64,000 nt of DNA from Heterocephalus glaber (Eukaryota > Chordata > Mammalia > Rodentia > Bathyergidae). The notes under the pieces were generated by a model. It was given only the letters and a program-made list of their open reading frames with translations, was not told the origin of the DNA and did not search any database. Below are positions 11,980-22,459 of this stretch, in pieces; position 1 is the first letter of the stretch, and every line of letters begins with the position of its first letter. The stretch spans positions 5,919,057 through 5,983,056 of the forward strand of contig NW_004624842.1 of NCBI RefSeq assembly GCF_000247695.1, in the 5' to 3' direction. Position numbers and translations under genes: made by a program.

Positions 11980-12041
11980 ACAGCATGATGTGAGTAGGTC
12001 TTCTAGCAGCAGGTTGAGCAGGGTTGTGGCCGGGGACACAC
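11980..12041 (-). pseudogene. weak BPIFB exon-6-like segment
   Basis: On the minus strand an acceptor CCTCCCTCCAG precedes a segment reading VSPATTLLNLLLEDLL, with a possible GTATGT donor 62 bases in. BPIFB1 exon 6 (82 bases) contains [13 protein letters not shown] at the comparable place. It lies between the exon-5-like and exon-8-like segments. The hydrophobic pattern is common, so confidence is low. Confidence 0.25.
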
Positions 12042-12379
12042 CTGGAGGGAGGACAGCAGGCTCCTTGCTGGCATCATGCCTAGCTGGAGCAGCTTTCCTT
12101 GGGGTCACACTTCTACCCCAGGGAGGAAGGGAGGGTCTGACACCTCACCATCTTCTCCAGGAGAAGGGCAATGCTTTGTCCAGGATGCTGGCCCCCAACT
12201 TCAGAAGCTCGTTTACCAAATGGGAGCTTGTCCTAGGGATGGGAACAACCGATAGGTCTGACACACTATGCAAGGGAGACTAGGGCCAGAAAGGGGGTTC
12301 CCAGGCGGGGCTGAGGAAGCTCCTTTGGGCCTGGGTTGCATGAAGGCTCAGAGTGGCTGTTCCCTTCCCTGCTTGCCAT

Positions 12380-12515
12380 CTCCCTCCCCCCCCCTTCTCC
12401 TTTCTCTTTCCATTCTCTTGTTCTCCCACTTCTTGCTTTGCTCTCTCCCTGATGTTTTCTATTCCTCCCCAAGTCTCTCCTCTTGCCTATCTCCTTACTT
12501 CTCTCTCTGATAAAG
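12380..12515 (+). repeat. pyrimidine-rich tract
   Basis: A C+T-rich stretch with CCCTCCCCCCCCCTTCTCC and many CTCTC units. No gene or clear repeat family is supported. Confidence 0.6.
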
Positions 12516-12979
12516 GCCTTCGGGACTTTTGAGCGGGGAGAGGTTGCACATGGCAGAGGAGGTCATGGCAGACTGTCTGGAGGAAGCTTTGTGCTGGGTA
12601 AATGTCAGAGCGATAGACAGTGGCCACTTTGTGTGGCAGGTTCTGTGCTCCATGAGTCACATGGCTTAGCTCCCGTCTTCCCCACAACCACCCTGTGCTG
12701 GCTGGGTGCTGTAAGCGATCTCATCTTACTGGTGAGGCAACAGAGGCTCTTAGATGTTCTAGAGCTTGGCCAGAGCCAAGCAGAGGTTTGTGCCTGGGTA
12801 GATAAGCACCCTTAGCGATGAGCTTCAGTGCGGAGGCAGGAGAGATTGACAGAGGGCCTGTGCTGACTGTGATCTTGCAGGTAACCCTGACTCTGGTCTC
12901 TGCAGACAACTAGGCTGAAGAGAGGCAGCCCCAGGCTAAGTTTCCAAGGAGGGTTAGCACAGGAGGGGCAGGGACTCAC

Positions 12980-13121
12980 AGCTGCAGGATCTTGATGCTC
13001 AGGTGTCCAGGTGGAGTGTGGCTATCCTTGTCTGTTCCAGCTGTATCCTAATGCCAATGTTCTTGATGACTTTGAACCACAGGGTCCTGCAGAGATGCCA
13101 GCTCTGAGCCAGAGCCCAAGG
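12980..13121 (-). pseudogene. BPIFB exon-5-like segment with a stop
   Basis: On the minus strand an acceptor CTTCTGGCCTCAG and a GTGAGT donor bracket 142 bases (BPIFB1 exon 5 is 150). The last codons read DSHTPPGHLSIKILQ, matching the BPI-fold ending [16 protein letters not shown] of BPIFB1, and leave two bases at the donor as in BPIFB1. The cysteine that forms the domain disulphide is absent. A TAG lies upstream in that frame, and a better match (IRIQLEQTR) continues in another frame, so the segment appears frameshifted. Confidence 0.4.
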
Positions 13122-13187
13122 CTGAGGCCAGAAGCCACAAGCTGGTGGCCTTTGCCTGGAGGGCTTGGATTAAGAATTAGGGGATTC

Positions 13188-13276
13188 TTTTTTTTTTTCC
13201 CTTGGTACCGGGGATCGAACTCAGGACCTTGTGCTTGCAAGGCAGGCATGGCGCCACTGAGCTAAATCCCTGGCCC
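13188..13276 (-). repeat. tRNA-derived SINE (ID-like)
   Basis: Reverse copy with an exact 13-bp target duplication, AATTAGGGGATTC, on both sides. It is little diverged from the local consensus (GGTACCGGGGATCGAACTC), so it is a fairly young insertion. Confidence 0.93.
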
Positions 13277-13639
13277 AAATTAGGGGATTCGTATAAAAAT
13301 ATGGAAAACTGGGAGGATCTGACAGGCCAGTGTCCTCATGAGCAACAGGTGACCCTGAGAGGGACCCCATGCTCTTCAGTTTCCTACAAGCCCCATGGGC
13401 CGTGGTCTTTTTTCTGCACTATCTACACAGGGACGGTGATGAGTTTCCCAGCGAGGAGACAGAATTCTCTGGGCCAAGTCTCTGGGCTCACATCTCTCTA
13501 GAGTGGGGAAGCTGGGGCAAAACTCCTGTATTTTGCAGGAAAACCAGGAGTGGACTTATTCCAGAAGAGTGTTATGAATCTTTCTCTTTCACATACAAAC
13601 ATCGGTCGCTATCACTGCCTCTGGTGATGGGACATGTGC

Positions 13640-13770
13640 AACTCGGCGTATACAATCACAGCTTGGAATTGTGCAGGTGAACACTCTGAGAGCCGAGTGA
13701 AGCAGGGAACTGGCATCATACCCATTTTATAGATAAAGAAACGGAGGCCTGGGCAATGCATGCCTTTGTT
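13640..13770 (-). repeat. MIR or L2-type fragment
   Basis: Contains CCCATTTTATAGATAAAGAA and ACGGAGGCCTGGGCAATG, typical of old mammalian interspersed repeats in reverse orientation. The exact family is uncertain. Confidence 0.5.
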
Positions 13771-14098
13771 AAGCTGCCTGGCCTGGGCTTGCTGCATTCG
13801 GGGTGAGCTCGTACTTGCCCCTTCTCAGGCCACCTGGTTAGTGCTTGGGCACGTCTGTCAGCAAGCCTTTACTGCTCCCTCATTGTGTGCTCCTGGGCAG
13901 GTTCCTTTCCCATGCTGTGCCTCACTTTTCTCATCAGTAAAGTGGCTTTGAAACTTGCCCAAGTGGAAAGGATTACTTTGATCCTTGTGGTGACGTGTGG
14001 CACATGGCTTTTGTTAGAGAGCTTGGTGACCTCTTGTGTCATGGCAATGAGAAATGGGGCTGCCAGCCCCTGAGTGCATGGTGAGGACATGCACTTAC

Positions 14099-14203
14099 TC
14101 CTGGAGTGAGAGGTAGAGTTTGCAGCACAATGTGACTTGCCATAGGCTGCTACTCAGGACGTTCAGGCTGACCTTGGGTCCCTTGGTGTCGTCTATGACC
14201 AAC
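14099..14203 (-). pseudogene. BPIFB exon-4-like segment
   Basis: This is the best of the fossil exons. On the minus strand the acceptor TATGCCCCTCCCAG is followed by one base completing a codon, then 34 open codons containing DTKGPKVSLNVLSSSLWQVT and CCKLYLSLQ, then two bases and a GTAAGT donor. BPIFB1 exon 4 has the same entry and exit phases and 35 codons ([20 protein letters not shown] and VKIPLN). Length is 105 against 108 bases. The alternating hydrophobic residues fit a beta strand of the BPI fold. No stop is present in this exon. Confidence 0.55.
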
Positions 14204-14360
14204 CTGGGAGGGGCATAGCGGTTGTTGGTGTGGCCTGGCAAGGCTTCTGTGGCTCTGTTCATATCTGGATTGGCTGAGTAGGAGTGGAACCCTAGTTCCA
14301 GTCTCCAAGCCCTGCAGACCTGGCCAGGCCTTTTCCTTTTCTGCGCTCAGTATGGACCTT

Positions 14361-14844
14361 TGTCAGGAGCAATGCTACATAATTTTAGGGAAAAAAATCA
14401 TTTGATTAGGCCTAGTTCTCCTGCCTACAGGCCAGCCATGGCATTTTGAGACATAATTCGATTTTGGCCTCCCCTCACAACTGAGACCTCGAGGATCCCG
14501 TGATGCTGTGATGCTCCAGGGTAAGACCACACCAGCGGGAGACATCCTGGGAGGAACCAAATCATCATCTGCATAGTTCCTCTTGATCTAGGAATTCTGC
14601 CACTCCTTAGCCATCTGTTACACTTGTTTCTCCTGGTACTGAATAAAAGGAGCTGCAAGCTCAGAGGCTTTCCTCTTTGCTGCCCAGAGCAGCACTGATC
14701 AGGCCCGAAGCTCAGCTTCTCCAAGTCTCAGTTTTTCTACCTTTCCTGTATAATAAGTTAATTCTCCTTGTGCTGCCGTGGCTCGCAGGAGACTAGGACT
14801 TACTGCAGAGGTTCTAGTAACGTTCCCTTTCCCCGTTCCCTACA
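14361..14844 (+). repeat. 5' LTR of the class II provirus
   Basis: Runs from TGTCAGGAGCAATG to CGTTCCCTACA. AATAAA lies at 14,642-14,647, followed by GAGCTGCAAG and the R-U5 part. It matches the 3' LTR over its length with scattered substitutions (by eye roughly one in twenty bases), which indicates an old insertion. Confidence 0.93.
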
Positions 14845-14846
14845 TT

Positions 14847-14864
14847 TGGCGCCCAACATGGATG
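14847..14864 (+). other. primer binding site, tRNA-Lys type
   Basis: TGGCGCCCAACATGGATG follows the 5' LTR after two bases (TT). TGGCGCCCAAC is the start of the tRNA-Lys primer complement used by many class II retroviruses; the later bases have drifted. Confidence 0.8.
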
Positions 14865-15001
14865 TGAATCTGATCCACGGGTGAACTAGCCTGTGAGACA
14901 AACTCGGAGTAAAAGAAACAACACATGGATCTCCCAGGACAATTTTTGGACTTGGATGAGGGACACTGGTGGTAATTTTCTATCTTTGCTGAGTTACAAA
15001 T

Positions 15002-15202
15002 ATGGGTCAGTCTCTGTCATCAGAGCAGTATAACTGCCAAATTAAGTTGCTGTTAAAGCAAGCTATGTATCCAGTACCAAAGAATGCTGTGATAGATTTG
15101 TTAAAAGACATACAAATGTACATGCCATCCTTTCCCCAGGAAGGGACAACTAACTTAATAGCATGGGAATGTGTAGGTACCGTTCTCCGTGAGGCCCTGT
15201 GA
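15002..15202 (+). pseudogene. gag matrix remnant (class II)
   Basis: A 66-codon frame starts MGQSLSSEQ. The Gly-2 after Met is the myristoylation position expected for a retroviral matrix protein. Betaretrovirus-like features are the conserved amphipathic helices (IKLLLKQ, DLLKDIQ). The frame stops at 15,202, and low-complexity C-rich sequence follows to about 15,400. Confidence 0.8.
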
Positions 15203-15403
15203 AGGGGTGATCATCTCCCCCCCCCCCCGCAACGCTACCCACTTGGCCTTAGTCCACTCTGCTCTCAAATTCTCTCAGTCAACTGGGGAGACCTTGGCTA
15301 CCCCTCCCCCCACCCGCCTTTCTGTCCGCGCTTCCCCTTGTTCTGCTTCTTCCTCTACTTGCTTTCATCTCACTGCGGCTCCACTGCCACAGCAGGGTGA
15401 GGA

Positions 15404-15915
15404 GTGAGAGACCTAAGTTAGCTTAAGAGACTCCATTTTGTCTGAACTGCCCTAGTCCTGATGGGAAAACTGTCCTCTGTGTGAATTCTGAAAAGGGGGG
15501 GATCTTATCTCACATTTGTACTCCTGTGTGATGTCTCAACACACCAGATGTTCTTATCTCATGCCTATACTCCTGTTTTTAATTGGTGCTTAAGGGTTTA
15601 GACAAACAACCACAAGGGTGCATATGGAATCCACCCATCATAAGTAATGGGATGTGTGTTTACATTTTATAAGGGCTGGTTTTCCATTATGTATCTGGTA
15701 ACTCAGAGGTGCTAACCACGCATCCTTTCTCACTTCTGTAGATACGCTTACTGCAGGGCTGGGGAGGGGGGGAGGAGGAAAGGGTTTTCTTTATAAAAAC
15801 TGACCAAAAGTTCAGTCTGGGCCCAGTCTCCTTGCAGGGGATTTGGTCCTGGCTGGAAATAAAGTTCTCTGCGGACTTTACATCGTGTCGTGACTCAGGT
15901 GATTATCACTGTCAG
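15404..15915 (+). mobile_element. unrelated solo LTR inserted in gag (boundaries approximate)
   Basis: Gag similarity breaks here. The insert begins near TGAGAGACCTAAGTTAGC, has a TATAAAA-type box at 15,793-15,799 and a GGAAATAAAGTTCTC polyadenylation signal near 15,860, then a short U5 ending near CACTGTCA. It differs from both LTR families in this window. I could not find a convincing target duplication, so the ends are uncertain by about ten bases. Confidence 0.6.
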
Positions 15916-15929
15916 GGACTTAGGCCCAA

Positions 15930-16610
15930 CAAGGAGGACCCCAATTCTCTAGCCCCTCAGCCTCCTCAGGTACCTCACAAAGGTCTAGCTGACCCTCTTG
16001 TGAAGCCCACTTCTGGGGCCATTCCCTATCACCGTACCCTGCAAAAGGCCGTGACATTGAGTAAGGTGGTTGGAGAACCTTTGTGCTTTCCTGTTTCAAT
16101 TTTGCCTGATCCTGACAGCTCAGAGGCGGACATGTATGTTCACGCCTCATTGGATTTTAGCATCCTAAAGGAGTTCAGGCAGAGCGTGCTAACTAATGGT
16201 GTCCAAAGCCCCTATACAGTGGGTTTGTTGGACAATGTACTTCAGGCTTGATCTCTGGTTCCGCATGATGTTTTTTACTTTGCGAAAACATGCCTTTCCC
16301 CTGCTCAGTATCTCCACTTTGAGGTGGGTGGAACTTCATTCATTAATCAGGGAACAAGCTCAAGAATGCTCAGGGAGATGCTCAGTCGAGAGGAGTTACT
16401 ATTAATATGTTATTGGGCATGGGTGACTTTTCAGATTTAAGCAGGCAGGCCTGTTGTCCAGTGTTACTCTTTCACCAGCAAGAGGACCTCCTGCAGAGGG
16501 CTTGGGCTTCTGTGCCAGTTGATGGTGTGGCGATGCAATCTTTTACTCAAATCATGCAAGGGCTGTTGGAAACTTACACAGAATTTGTAGTGAGATTACA
16601 GTAGACTATT
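15930..16610 (+). pseudogene. gag capsid remnant (class II)
   Basis: Fragments in shifting frames carry betaretroviral capsid features: a proline-rich lead-in, then DFSILKEFRQSVLTNGVQSP (about 16,153), an EQAQE helix (about 16,350) and a later helix with QGLLETYTEFVVRLQ ending at 16,602. At least two frameshifts separate the pieces. Confidence 0.8.
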
Positions 16611-16744
16611 AGGAGACAGATTTCTAATTCCCAGGCAGCAGACATCCTGATTTTACAGCTAGCCTATGAAAATGCTAATATGGATTGCAAACAGGCAATA
16701 AATCCTGTTTGCTCCTCTAAAGATCTTGGAGCATATATTAAGGC

Positions 16745-17010
16745 ATGCCAAATATTGGGTCTCCTTTATACAATTCAGCTCTGATGGCTCAAGGCATCTC
16801 CCAACATTTTCATGTTACACACAGTGATTTAAAATGTTTTAATTGTGGAAAATTGGGGCATCTCAGAAAAAACTGCAAAATGAAAGTGGCTTTACAAACT
16901 GACCCAGAGCCACTGAGTCAGGCATCCAGTGAAAATTAGTTACTGCCTGGCCTTTGCCCGCAATGCTGAAAAGGCCTTCACTGGGCTAAAGATTGCAGCT
17001 CCAAATATGA
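16745..17010 (+). pseudogene. gag nucleocapsid remnant with zinc knuckles
   Basis: The first knuckle, CFNCGKLGHLRKNC (CX2CX4HX4C), is intact at 16,835-16,876. A second knuckle-like CPQC...H...C follows at about 16,950-16,995 but is interrupted by a TGA. Two knuckles are usual for the class. Confidence 0.85.
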
Positions 17011-17289
17011 TAGGGATGGTGCACTGCTGCCAGAAGCAGAAATAAGCCCTTTCCAGGCCTTGGGAAACAATAGGGAATCAGGGCCAGGGGGCTCTAGTCC
17101 CCCTGAGTCAGTGGTACCCGGTTCAGATCTGTGCACAAATACAAAATCAGATGGCATGGGTGTCCAGGGGGACATTTTTTCCCTGGTCAGGGGAACACTT
17201 GGGAGCTCAGGAATAGATCTTCCTGCTGCTCAGTTCACCTGCTGGAAGGTGAGACTCCGGTATGTGTCCCCACAGTAATTCATGGACCC

Positions 17290-17500
17290 CCCCCCCCCCC
17301 ATCCCCAGGAACAATTGGTTTGATACTTGGAAAATTCTCTCTAACTTTGAAAGGCATTACTGCTATTCTGGCTATTGTTGATTCTGATTGTACCTCTGAA
17401 TTGTGTGTTCCTGTTAGCTCCACAGGACTTTGGGTAATAGAACAAGGAGATTATATTGGACAATTGTTGCTCTTGCCTAAACCAAAATTAAATAATATTA
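17290..17500 (+). pseudogene. dUTPase domain remnant of the pro frame (class II)
   Basis: After a run of C residues the frame reads GLILGKFSLTLKGI, AIVDSDCTSELCVPV and GDYIGQLLLLP, matching the conserved motifs of a retroviral trimeric dUTPase (motif 3-like VDSDCTSE and the hydrophobic GDxIGQLLL strand). A dUTPase upstream of the protease is a hallmark of betaretrovirus-type pro genes. Confidence 0.8.
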
Positions 17501-17574
17501 GCTTTAAAAATTCCCAAGAGGATCATCAGCCAGAAGTTCCTCAAGAAGAGGTTTATTTCACCCAAGAGATTTCC

Positions 17575-17860
17575 AAAAACTGCCCCATGTGCAAAATTGA
17601 ATTTAATGGCAAATTCTTTACAGGGCTGATAGACACGGAAGCGGACATGTCTGTGATTGGCACATCATTTTGGCTGTCATCTTGGGGCAAAAATCCAACT
17701 AAAACCTCTCTGGTAGGCCTTGCCCCCCCCCCAACAAGTTTTTGCAAAGCTTCATTCTCCTGCCTTAGGAAGGGCCTGATGTCAATTGGGACATATTTGT
17801 CCTTACATAGCTCCCATACCTGTAAATTTATGGGGCAGAGATTTATTAGAAGAATGTAGT
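17575..17860 (+). pseudogene. retroviral aspartic protease remnant (class II)
   Basis: The active-site element reads DTEAD at 17,632-17,646, preceded by FTGLI. Retroviral proteases have DTGAD or DSGAD, so the active-site Gly is replaced by Glu. A poly-C run at about 17,722 likely shifts the frame, and a stop ends it at 17,859. Confidence 0.8.
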
Positions 17861-18099
17861 GTTGTAGTGACTACTTTGCCCCTGAAACCTCACTGGGTCA
17901 ACAAATGATGTCTAAAATGAGATATGAACTGGAAATAGGATTAGGCAAGCAACTTCAAGGTGGAATCCAGCCTATAGAATAGCAACAGGAAAATAATCAC
18001 CTTGGAATTAGATATGATAAAAAATTTTTAGTTGGGGCTATTGAAGTTTCTCTGCCCAAGGCAGCCTTGCCTTTACAATGGAAATCAAATGATCCCATT

Positions 18100-18850
18100 T
18101 GGGTTAATCAATGGCCCCCACCACAGGAAAAACTAACCATTCTAGAGCATTCATATTAGAACAATTTAACAAGGGGCATTTAGAACCATCTGTGAGCCCT
18201 TGGAACACACCTATCTTTGTTATTCCTAAAACGTCAGGCAAATGGACTTTGCTTCAGGACTTTTGTGCAGTTAATGTGAGCCTTGTTCCAATGGGGCACT
18301 GCAGCCTGGCTTACCAAACCCAGTGGCAATCCCCCAGAAGTGGGCACTTATAGATTTAAAAGACTGCTTCTTTAACATTCCTTTGTGGCCAAGTGACTGA
18401 CCTTGATTTGCCTTTTCAGTACCTAGTATGAATTTTAAAGAATGATGAAGCACTTTCAGTGGACTGTGTTGCCTCAAGGAATGGCTAACAGCCCCACATT
18501 GTGTCAGCTTTTTGTAGCACAGGCTCTTCAAGCTACTCGTAAATTATTTCCTACTGTATATTTAACACATTATATGGATGACATACTAATCTCTGCAAAT
18601 ACACAACAGCTACTTTTACAGGCCTTTGTTCTTGCAAAGAAGGATTTAGTGCATTTTGGATTGTGCATAGCACCTGAAAAGGTTGAACTAACTGAGCCTT
18701 ATACTTACCTGGGTACCTTGTTAGCAGAGCGATTGGTTAAGCCACAAAAGATACAATTTAGGACAGACAAATTAAAAATGCTAAATGATTTTCAAAAATT
18801 ATTAGATAATATTAATTGCATTAGGCCTAAAATAGGGATAGACTTTTCCT
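18100..18850 (+). pseudogene. reverse transcriptase remnant, first part (class II)
   Basis: Contains the template-grip region ([20 protein letters not shown], then SGKWTLLQD), the palm LPQGMANSPTLCQ and the catalytic YMDD at 18,571-18,582, followed by YLGTLLAERLVKP. Stops and shifts occur between 18,340 and 18,440. A SINE at 18,854 interrupts the thumb. Confidence 0.9.
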
Positions 18851-18853
18851 CTC

Positions 18854-18934
18854 TTTTTTTGGTACTGGGGATCAAACTCCGGTCCTTGTGCTTTTTCAGG
18901 CAGGCAGTGGAACCACTGAGCTAAATCCCTGGCC
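18854..18934 (-). repeat. tRNA-derived SINE inside the RT remnant
   Basis: Reverse copy with ACCACTGAGCTAAATCCC. It inserted after the provirus, because RT-like sequence (KINS...) continues on its far side to about 19,120. The flanks GATAGACTTTT and GATAGCAACTTT are a decayed duplication. Confidence 0.85.
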
Positions 18935-19124
18935 AGATAGCAACTTTCCAATTGCAGAATTTGTACAAAATATTACAGGAAGATTCTGATCTTAATTCTC
19001 CTAGAAAATTAACTCCAGAGGCACAAAAGGATTTACAATTAATAGAACAAAGCATATAAAACCGTCCGGTTTTTTGGTATAAACTCTTAACTATCCAGTT
19101 CATTTGTTTGTGCTTAACACCTCC
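18935..19124 (+). pseudogene. RT thumb/connection remnant (class II) before the nested provirus
   Basis: Short pieces (FVQNI, NYPVHLFVLN) in broken frames carry the RT after the SINE. The sequence is cut at 19,124 by the nested provirus and resumes at 25,498. Confidence 0.6.
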
Positions 19125-19585
19125 TGTTAAGGAAAGTATAAAATAATATAAAATAACTGCCTGCCTTGTTCTGCTTCTGTAACTTGCTTCGTTTGCTTGT
19201 TTTGCTTCTCAGAATATTGTTTTGCTTCTCAGAATAGCAATATCAGATGCTTTGCCATTAACCACAAGTTTGTGGGCATGAGATAAGCCACTGCCTGCAA
19301 CATTGCCTAACCACAACCCCCATCCAAGTGAGGCCAGATGCCCATACCAAGATAACAGTAACCATGCCTCATGAGCAAAAGTACACACAGACCCTAAGAT
19401 TTCTGTAAATCACATGACTAGACCTAGTTTAAAGTATAAATGTAAGCTTCCAATGTGTCCCGGGGTTAGCCCTTGAAGGCATGTTCCTGTGGGGCTGGCC
19501 TGCTAGCAAATAAATTTTGTTGTTTTACCCTTGCTCCTCTGTCTCCTGTGAGTTTTTCTGGTTACTCTCAGCAAAATCTACAACA
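19125..19585 (+). repeat. 5' LTR of the class I provirus
   Basis: Starts TGTTAAGGAAAGTATAAAAT and ends AATCTACAACA, with AATAAA at 19,509-19,514. It is longer than the 3' copy: it has a duplicated TTGCTTCTCAGAATA unit near 19,200-19,230 and a segment near 19,315-19,350 (CATCCAAGTGAGGCCAGATG) missing from the 3' LTR. Confidence 0.93.
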
Positions 19586-19587
19586 TT

Positions 19588-19605
19588 TGGTGCATTGGCT
19601 AGGAA
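19588..19605 (+). other. primer binding site, tRNA-Gly type
   Basis: TGGTGCATTGGCTAGGAA resembles the complement of the tRNA-Gly(UCC) 3' end with three mismatches. This primer type is used by VL30-like class I elements. Confidence 0.6.
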
Positions 19606-20464
19606 ACCAAAACTACAATGACTCTTGTTTGGTCTTGGGACACTGACAGATCGAGATATAAGGCCTCCTGACCCTCCCAGGCCTCCTGACCCTCCCAACC
19701 CTCTGGACAGGGTGGTGCCTCTCATACCTGATTAATCCTTGACCCTCTGGAGGCCCAGGACACCACCTCATCACCAGCAGTAAGGAGATAGAGAGGCATG
19801 GGCGTTGGTGAGGATGGACATGGTAGACCCCCTGGGACCAGACCCTAGATTCTCTACTTTGTAATTGTTGTGCTGACTTCGATCATTTGTTAAAGGGGCC
19901 TGATCACCCCACTGGGTATTGTATTCCATTTGGTGGACATTGTCCACAATTTGATTTTGTTCTGATATTCTGTGTCTTAGGAGGTCCTGGGGGTGGGAAT
20001 GTTTAACCTCTGAATGATTGTGTGTGATTGTGTGATTGAATGTGAATGGACAGCGTAACAAATGGGCTGATCCATCTGTGTCCATGACTAAAGGGGGGGG
20101 CGCCTCTGTGCTTAAATATCCCACTGAGGTTACAGATGTGAGTGGGCCTGATCTGCAATTCTGTGGATGCATCTCCCAAGGGCTAAGTGGGTGCTCTCCC
20201 AATGAGATAAATACACCCTTATGGCTGGACGGTTCTGAAAGCGCTGGTCACACAGCCAGACAGGTTCCTGTGTGGATTGTCTCTGACGGTCAGCCCCCTT
20301 TGTTTGTCTTGCGTCTTCGTACAAGGGCACCCATACACACACCAACACTCTGATCGGCAGATCATGGGGACAGAAACATCTCCTCCTACTGTTTTGGAAT
20401 GCATGGTTAGGAATTTTAAGAACAGTTTTACTGGAAATTATGGTATTCAGATGAAACCCCAAGA

Positions 20465-20930
20465 CTTACAGCCTTTTGTGAGTTAGAATGGCCCAAGCTT
20501 TGCCCAGCTTGGACAACTGAGGGATCCCTAGATGAGGGTCTCCTCTGGTCCATCTGGCTAACAGTCGCTGCCCCTGGATGGGAACATCCAGATCAATTTC
20601 TCTATATTGATTTATGGCTCAAAATGGGCCACAGAATGCCTCCTTGGCTCCTAGGCTTCCTTCAAAATGTGCATCCTGGAAGCAAAAAGCAATATCTTGG
20701 TCCTCCATCAGAAAGGGGATGATGGTGGAAAGAGACTGGCCCTTTCGGACCCGGACCGAGAGAATTTAGACTTTCCCCCTCCTTACCCAACTGCACTGGC
20801 CCTTCCCTGGGCCCTGACGACATCAGCACCAGCCCCTGCAGCCCGACCTCCACCCCACCTGATTCAATCCAGCCTCTCCAAGACCCAGGTACCCCAAGAT
20901 GAGGCAAATAAAAACAATGGAATTTAGGGA
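20465..20930 (+). pseudogene. gag matrix and PPPY remnant (class I)
   Basis: An open stretch from about 20,465 reads TAFCELEWPKLCPAWTTEG and later HPDQFLYIDLWLKMG, recognisable as a gammaretroviral matrix. In another frame a proline-rich region carries DFPPPYP; the PPPY at 20,775-20,786 is the classical late-budding motif. Stops and shifts interrupt both. No capsid is recognised downstream. Confidence 0.8.
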
Positions 20931-22455
20931 GCATGTCAAAAATAACATCCAGACAGCTCAACGAAAAAAGTTATCTCCCTTGAGACTTTAACTGAGACCT
21001 TGACAGCTTGGAGCCTTGTGCACCGAGCCTGGGAGCCTCTCAAGCTTCTGCTCCATGGCCATCAGTGGCTGATGGGAACTGTATAGTTTCCTTCTTAAAA
21101 CTACTGCTTGCCAAATCTGCTGTCTTTCACACCATAGACTAGCCTCTCTCAAACATATAACATCATTACAGACAAATCCTAGGGCTCCCCTCTGGAGGAG
21201 GTCAAGCTGCCTCCCTCCTTTTGAGTTGCTAAATTCACTGGTGCAGAGGAGGTGGGGACAAAAGCGTGAGAACTGCTTGGCTTTAGAGCACCAGAGGGTG
21301 TGTGCTGTGGTCAGACTCAGAGGACAGAATAGGGCTCACACTCAAATTGCAAAAAACTAAAAAGAGAAAATAAGTAATAGATTAAAAACAGCTAAAAAAG
21401 CTCTGAAGAGCATAAGAAGAAAAAAAAAAACACTCTTGGCTTTATAAGCCAAGGCCAATGCTATGGTATCAGCCTAATGCTGCTGTGAAGGTCTGGAATC
21501 CAAAACAAAGCCAGAAAAACTACAACTGTGCTCTACCAGGCAGAAAAGAGATTTTACAAGAGAAATCAAGTTACAAATTTTAGCTAATGGATAAATGTAT
21601 CTTTGTTTTCAGTTTGAGTTGATGTTTAATTGATGTGTTTAAAATATTTCTTGTACATTGCAAATTCTTCAATTGTAATTATATAGGGTTAACTTGCTCT
21701 TTTCTGTACCTTGTTGATTAAAAAAACCTCAAGGTCACTACTGTTCTATTGGCAGCCAACCAAATTTAAAGTGTAACAATCTAAGAACAAAAAAGGGACA
21801 CTTTAAAATTTTAACAGCTAAAGACAAGTTTGTGATAAAAGGTCTATAGTAAGTGAGATAAAAAAATATTAAAAAGCTATAAGTAAAAGAGATACAATTT
21901 TAATATAAAAAGTTTTGTATGTTTGTCTTATTAGAAAGATAAAAAAAAAATACAAGACCAGAAGGCCTAAGTATGTCAAATAGATGTGCGGAAATGATTT
22001 ATCAAAAAAATGTGTTTGTTTGTTGGTTTCAAGTTTGTTATAAAAAGTTTAAATATGTTTACATTGGTTGTCATCAAGGAGTTGGATTCTAAATGTGTTA
22101 CTATAGTATGTGTACATTGATCATCTTCAAAGGGTTTAAAGAGCCAACAGGTTACAAGATAACCTCCTCCTTTGTGGTGAGTAAAAAAAAAAAGAAAGAC
22201 TGTTGGGAAGGGGCCAATGCCCTCCTTGAGTTCCTGCGGGGTATAAAGTTTCATGGAAAAAAAGCACAAGTTTGTAGACCAAAGTGCGGTATTTGGGATT
22301 TGACTTAGAAAAAAGACAAAGGAGGCTTGGTCCAGAGAAAAAGAAAGTCATTTATTCTCTGCCAAGACCCACAACCAAACAGCAGGATTCTGCCCAATCT
22401 GAGTCCCCGGGTTCATGGAGAAAACAAAGCTGCTATATGAGATGCTAAAAGACAA
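20931..22455. other. A/T-rich decayed interior of the class I provirus
   Basis: No gene could be supported. The sequence is very A-rich (many AAAAA and TTAAAA runs). It contains a unit at about 22,085-22,130 (CATTGATCATCTTCAAAGGG) that also occurs at 27,205 inside the other provirus. Capsid and N-terminal RT, expected here, are absent or unrecognisable. Confidence 0.5.
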
Positions 22456-22459
22456 GGGA

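Larger units (their letters stand above)
4997..14203 (-). pseudogene. fossil of a second BPIFB-family gene, possibly the BPIFB5 counterpart
   Basis: Exon-like segments on the minus strand can be matched to BPIFB1 exons 4 (14,099-14,203), 5 (12,980-13,121), 8 (10,337-10,426) and 14 (4,997-5,059), with weaker matches to exon 6 (11,980-12,041) and exon 11 (about 6,795-6,888). They occur in the right order and strand, immediately 3' of BPIFB1. In human this place is occupied by BPIFB5P. The exon-4 match keeps the same intron phases as BPIFB1. The exon-5 match contains a stop, and the exon-14 match is one base shorter. No signal-peptide exon or complete frame was found, so I call it a pseudogene. 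The class II provirus starting at 14,361 lies just upstream of the exon-4 match and may separate it from lost 5' exons. Assignment to BPIFB5 rests on position, not on sequence comparison. Confidence 0.45.

Noticed and set aside
20036..20353. 105-codon plus-strand frame before the class I matrix remnant
   Set aside because: Lies in the leader of the class I provirus; it may be a glyco-gag-like leader remnant but nothing in it is specific enough to call.
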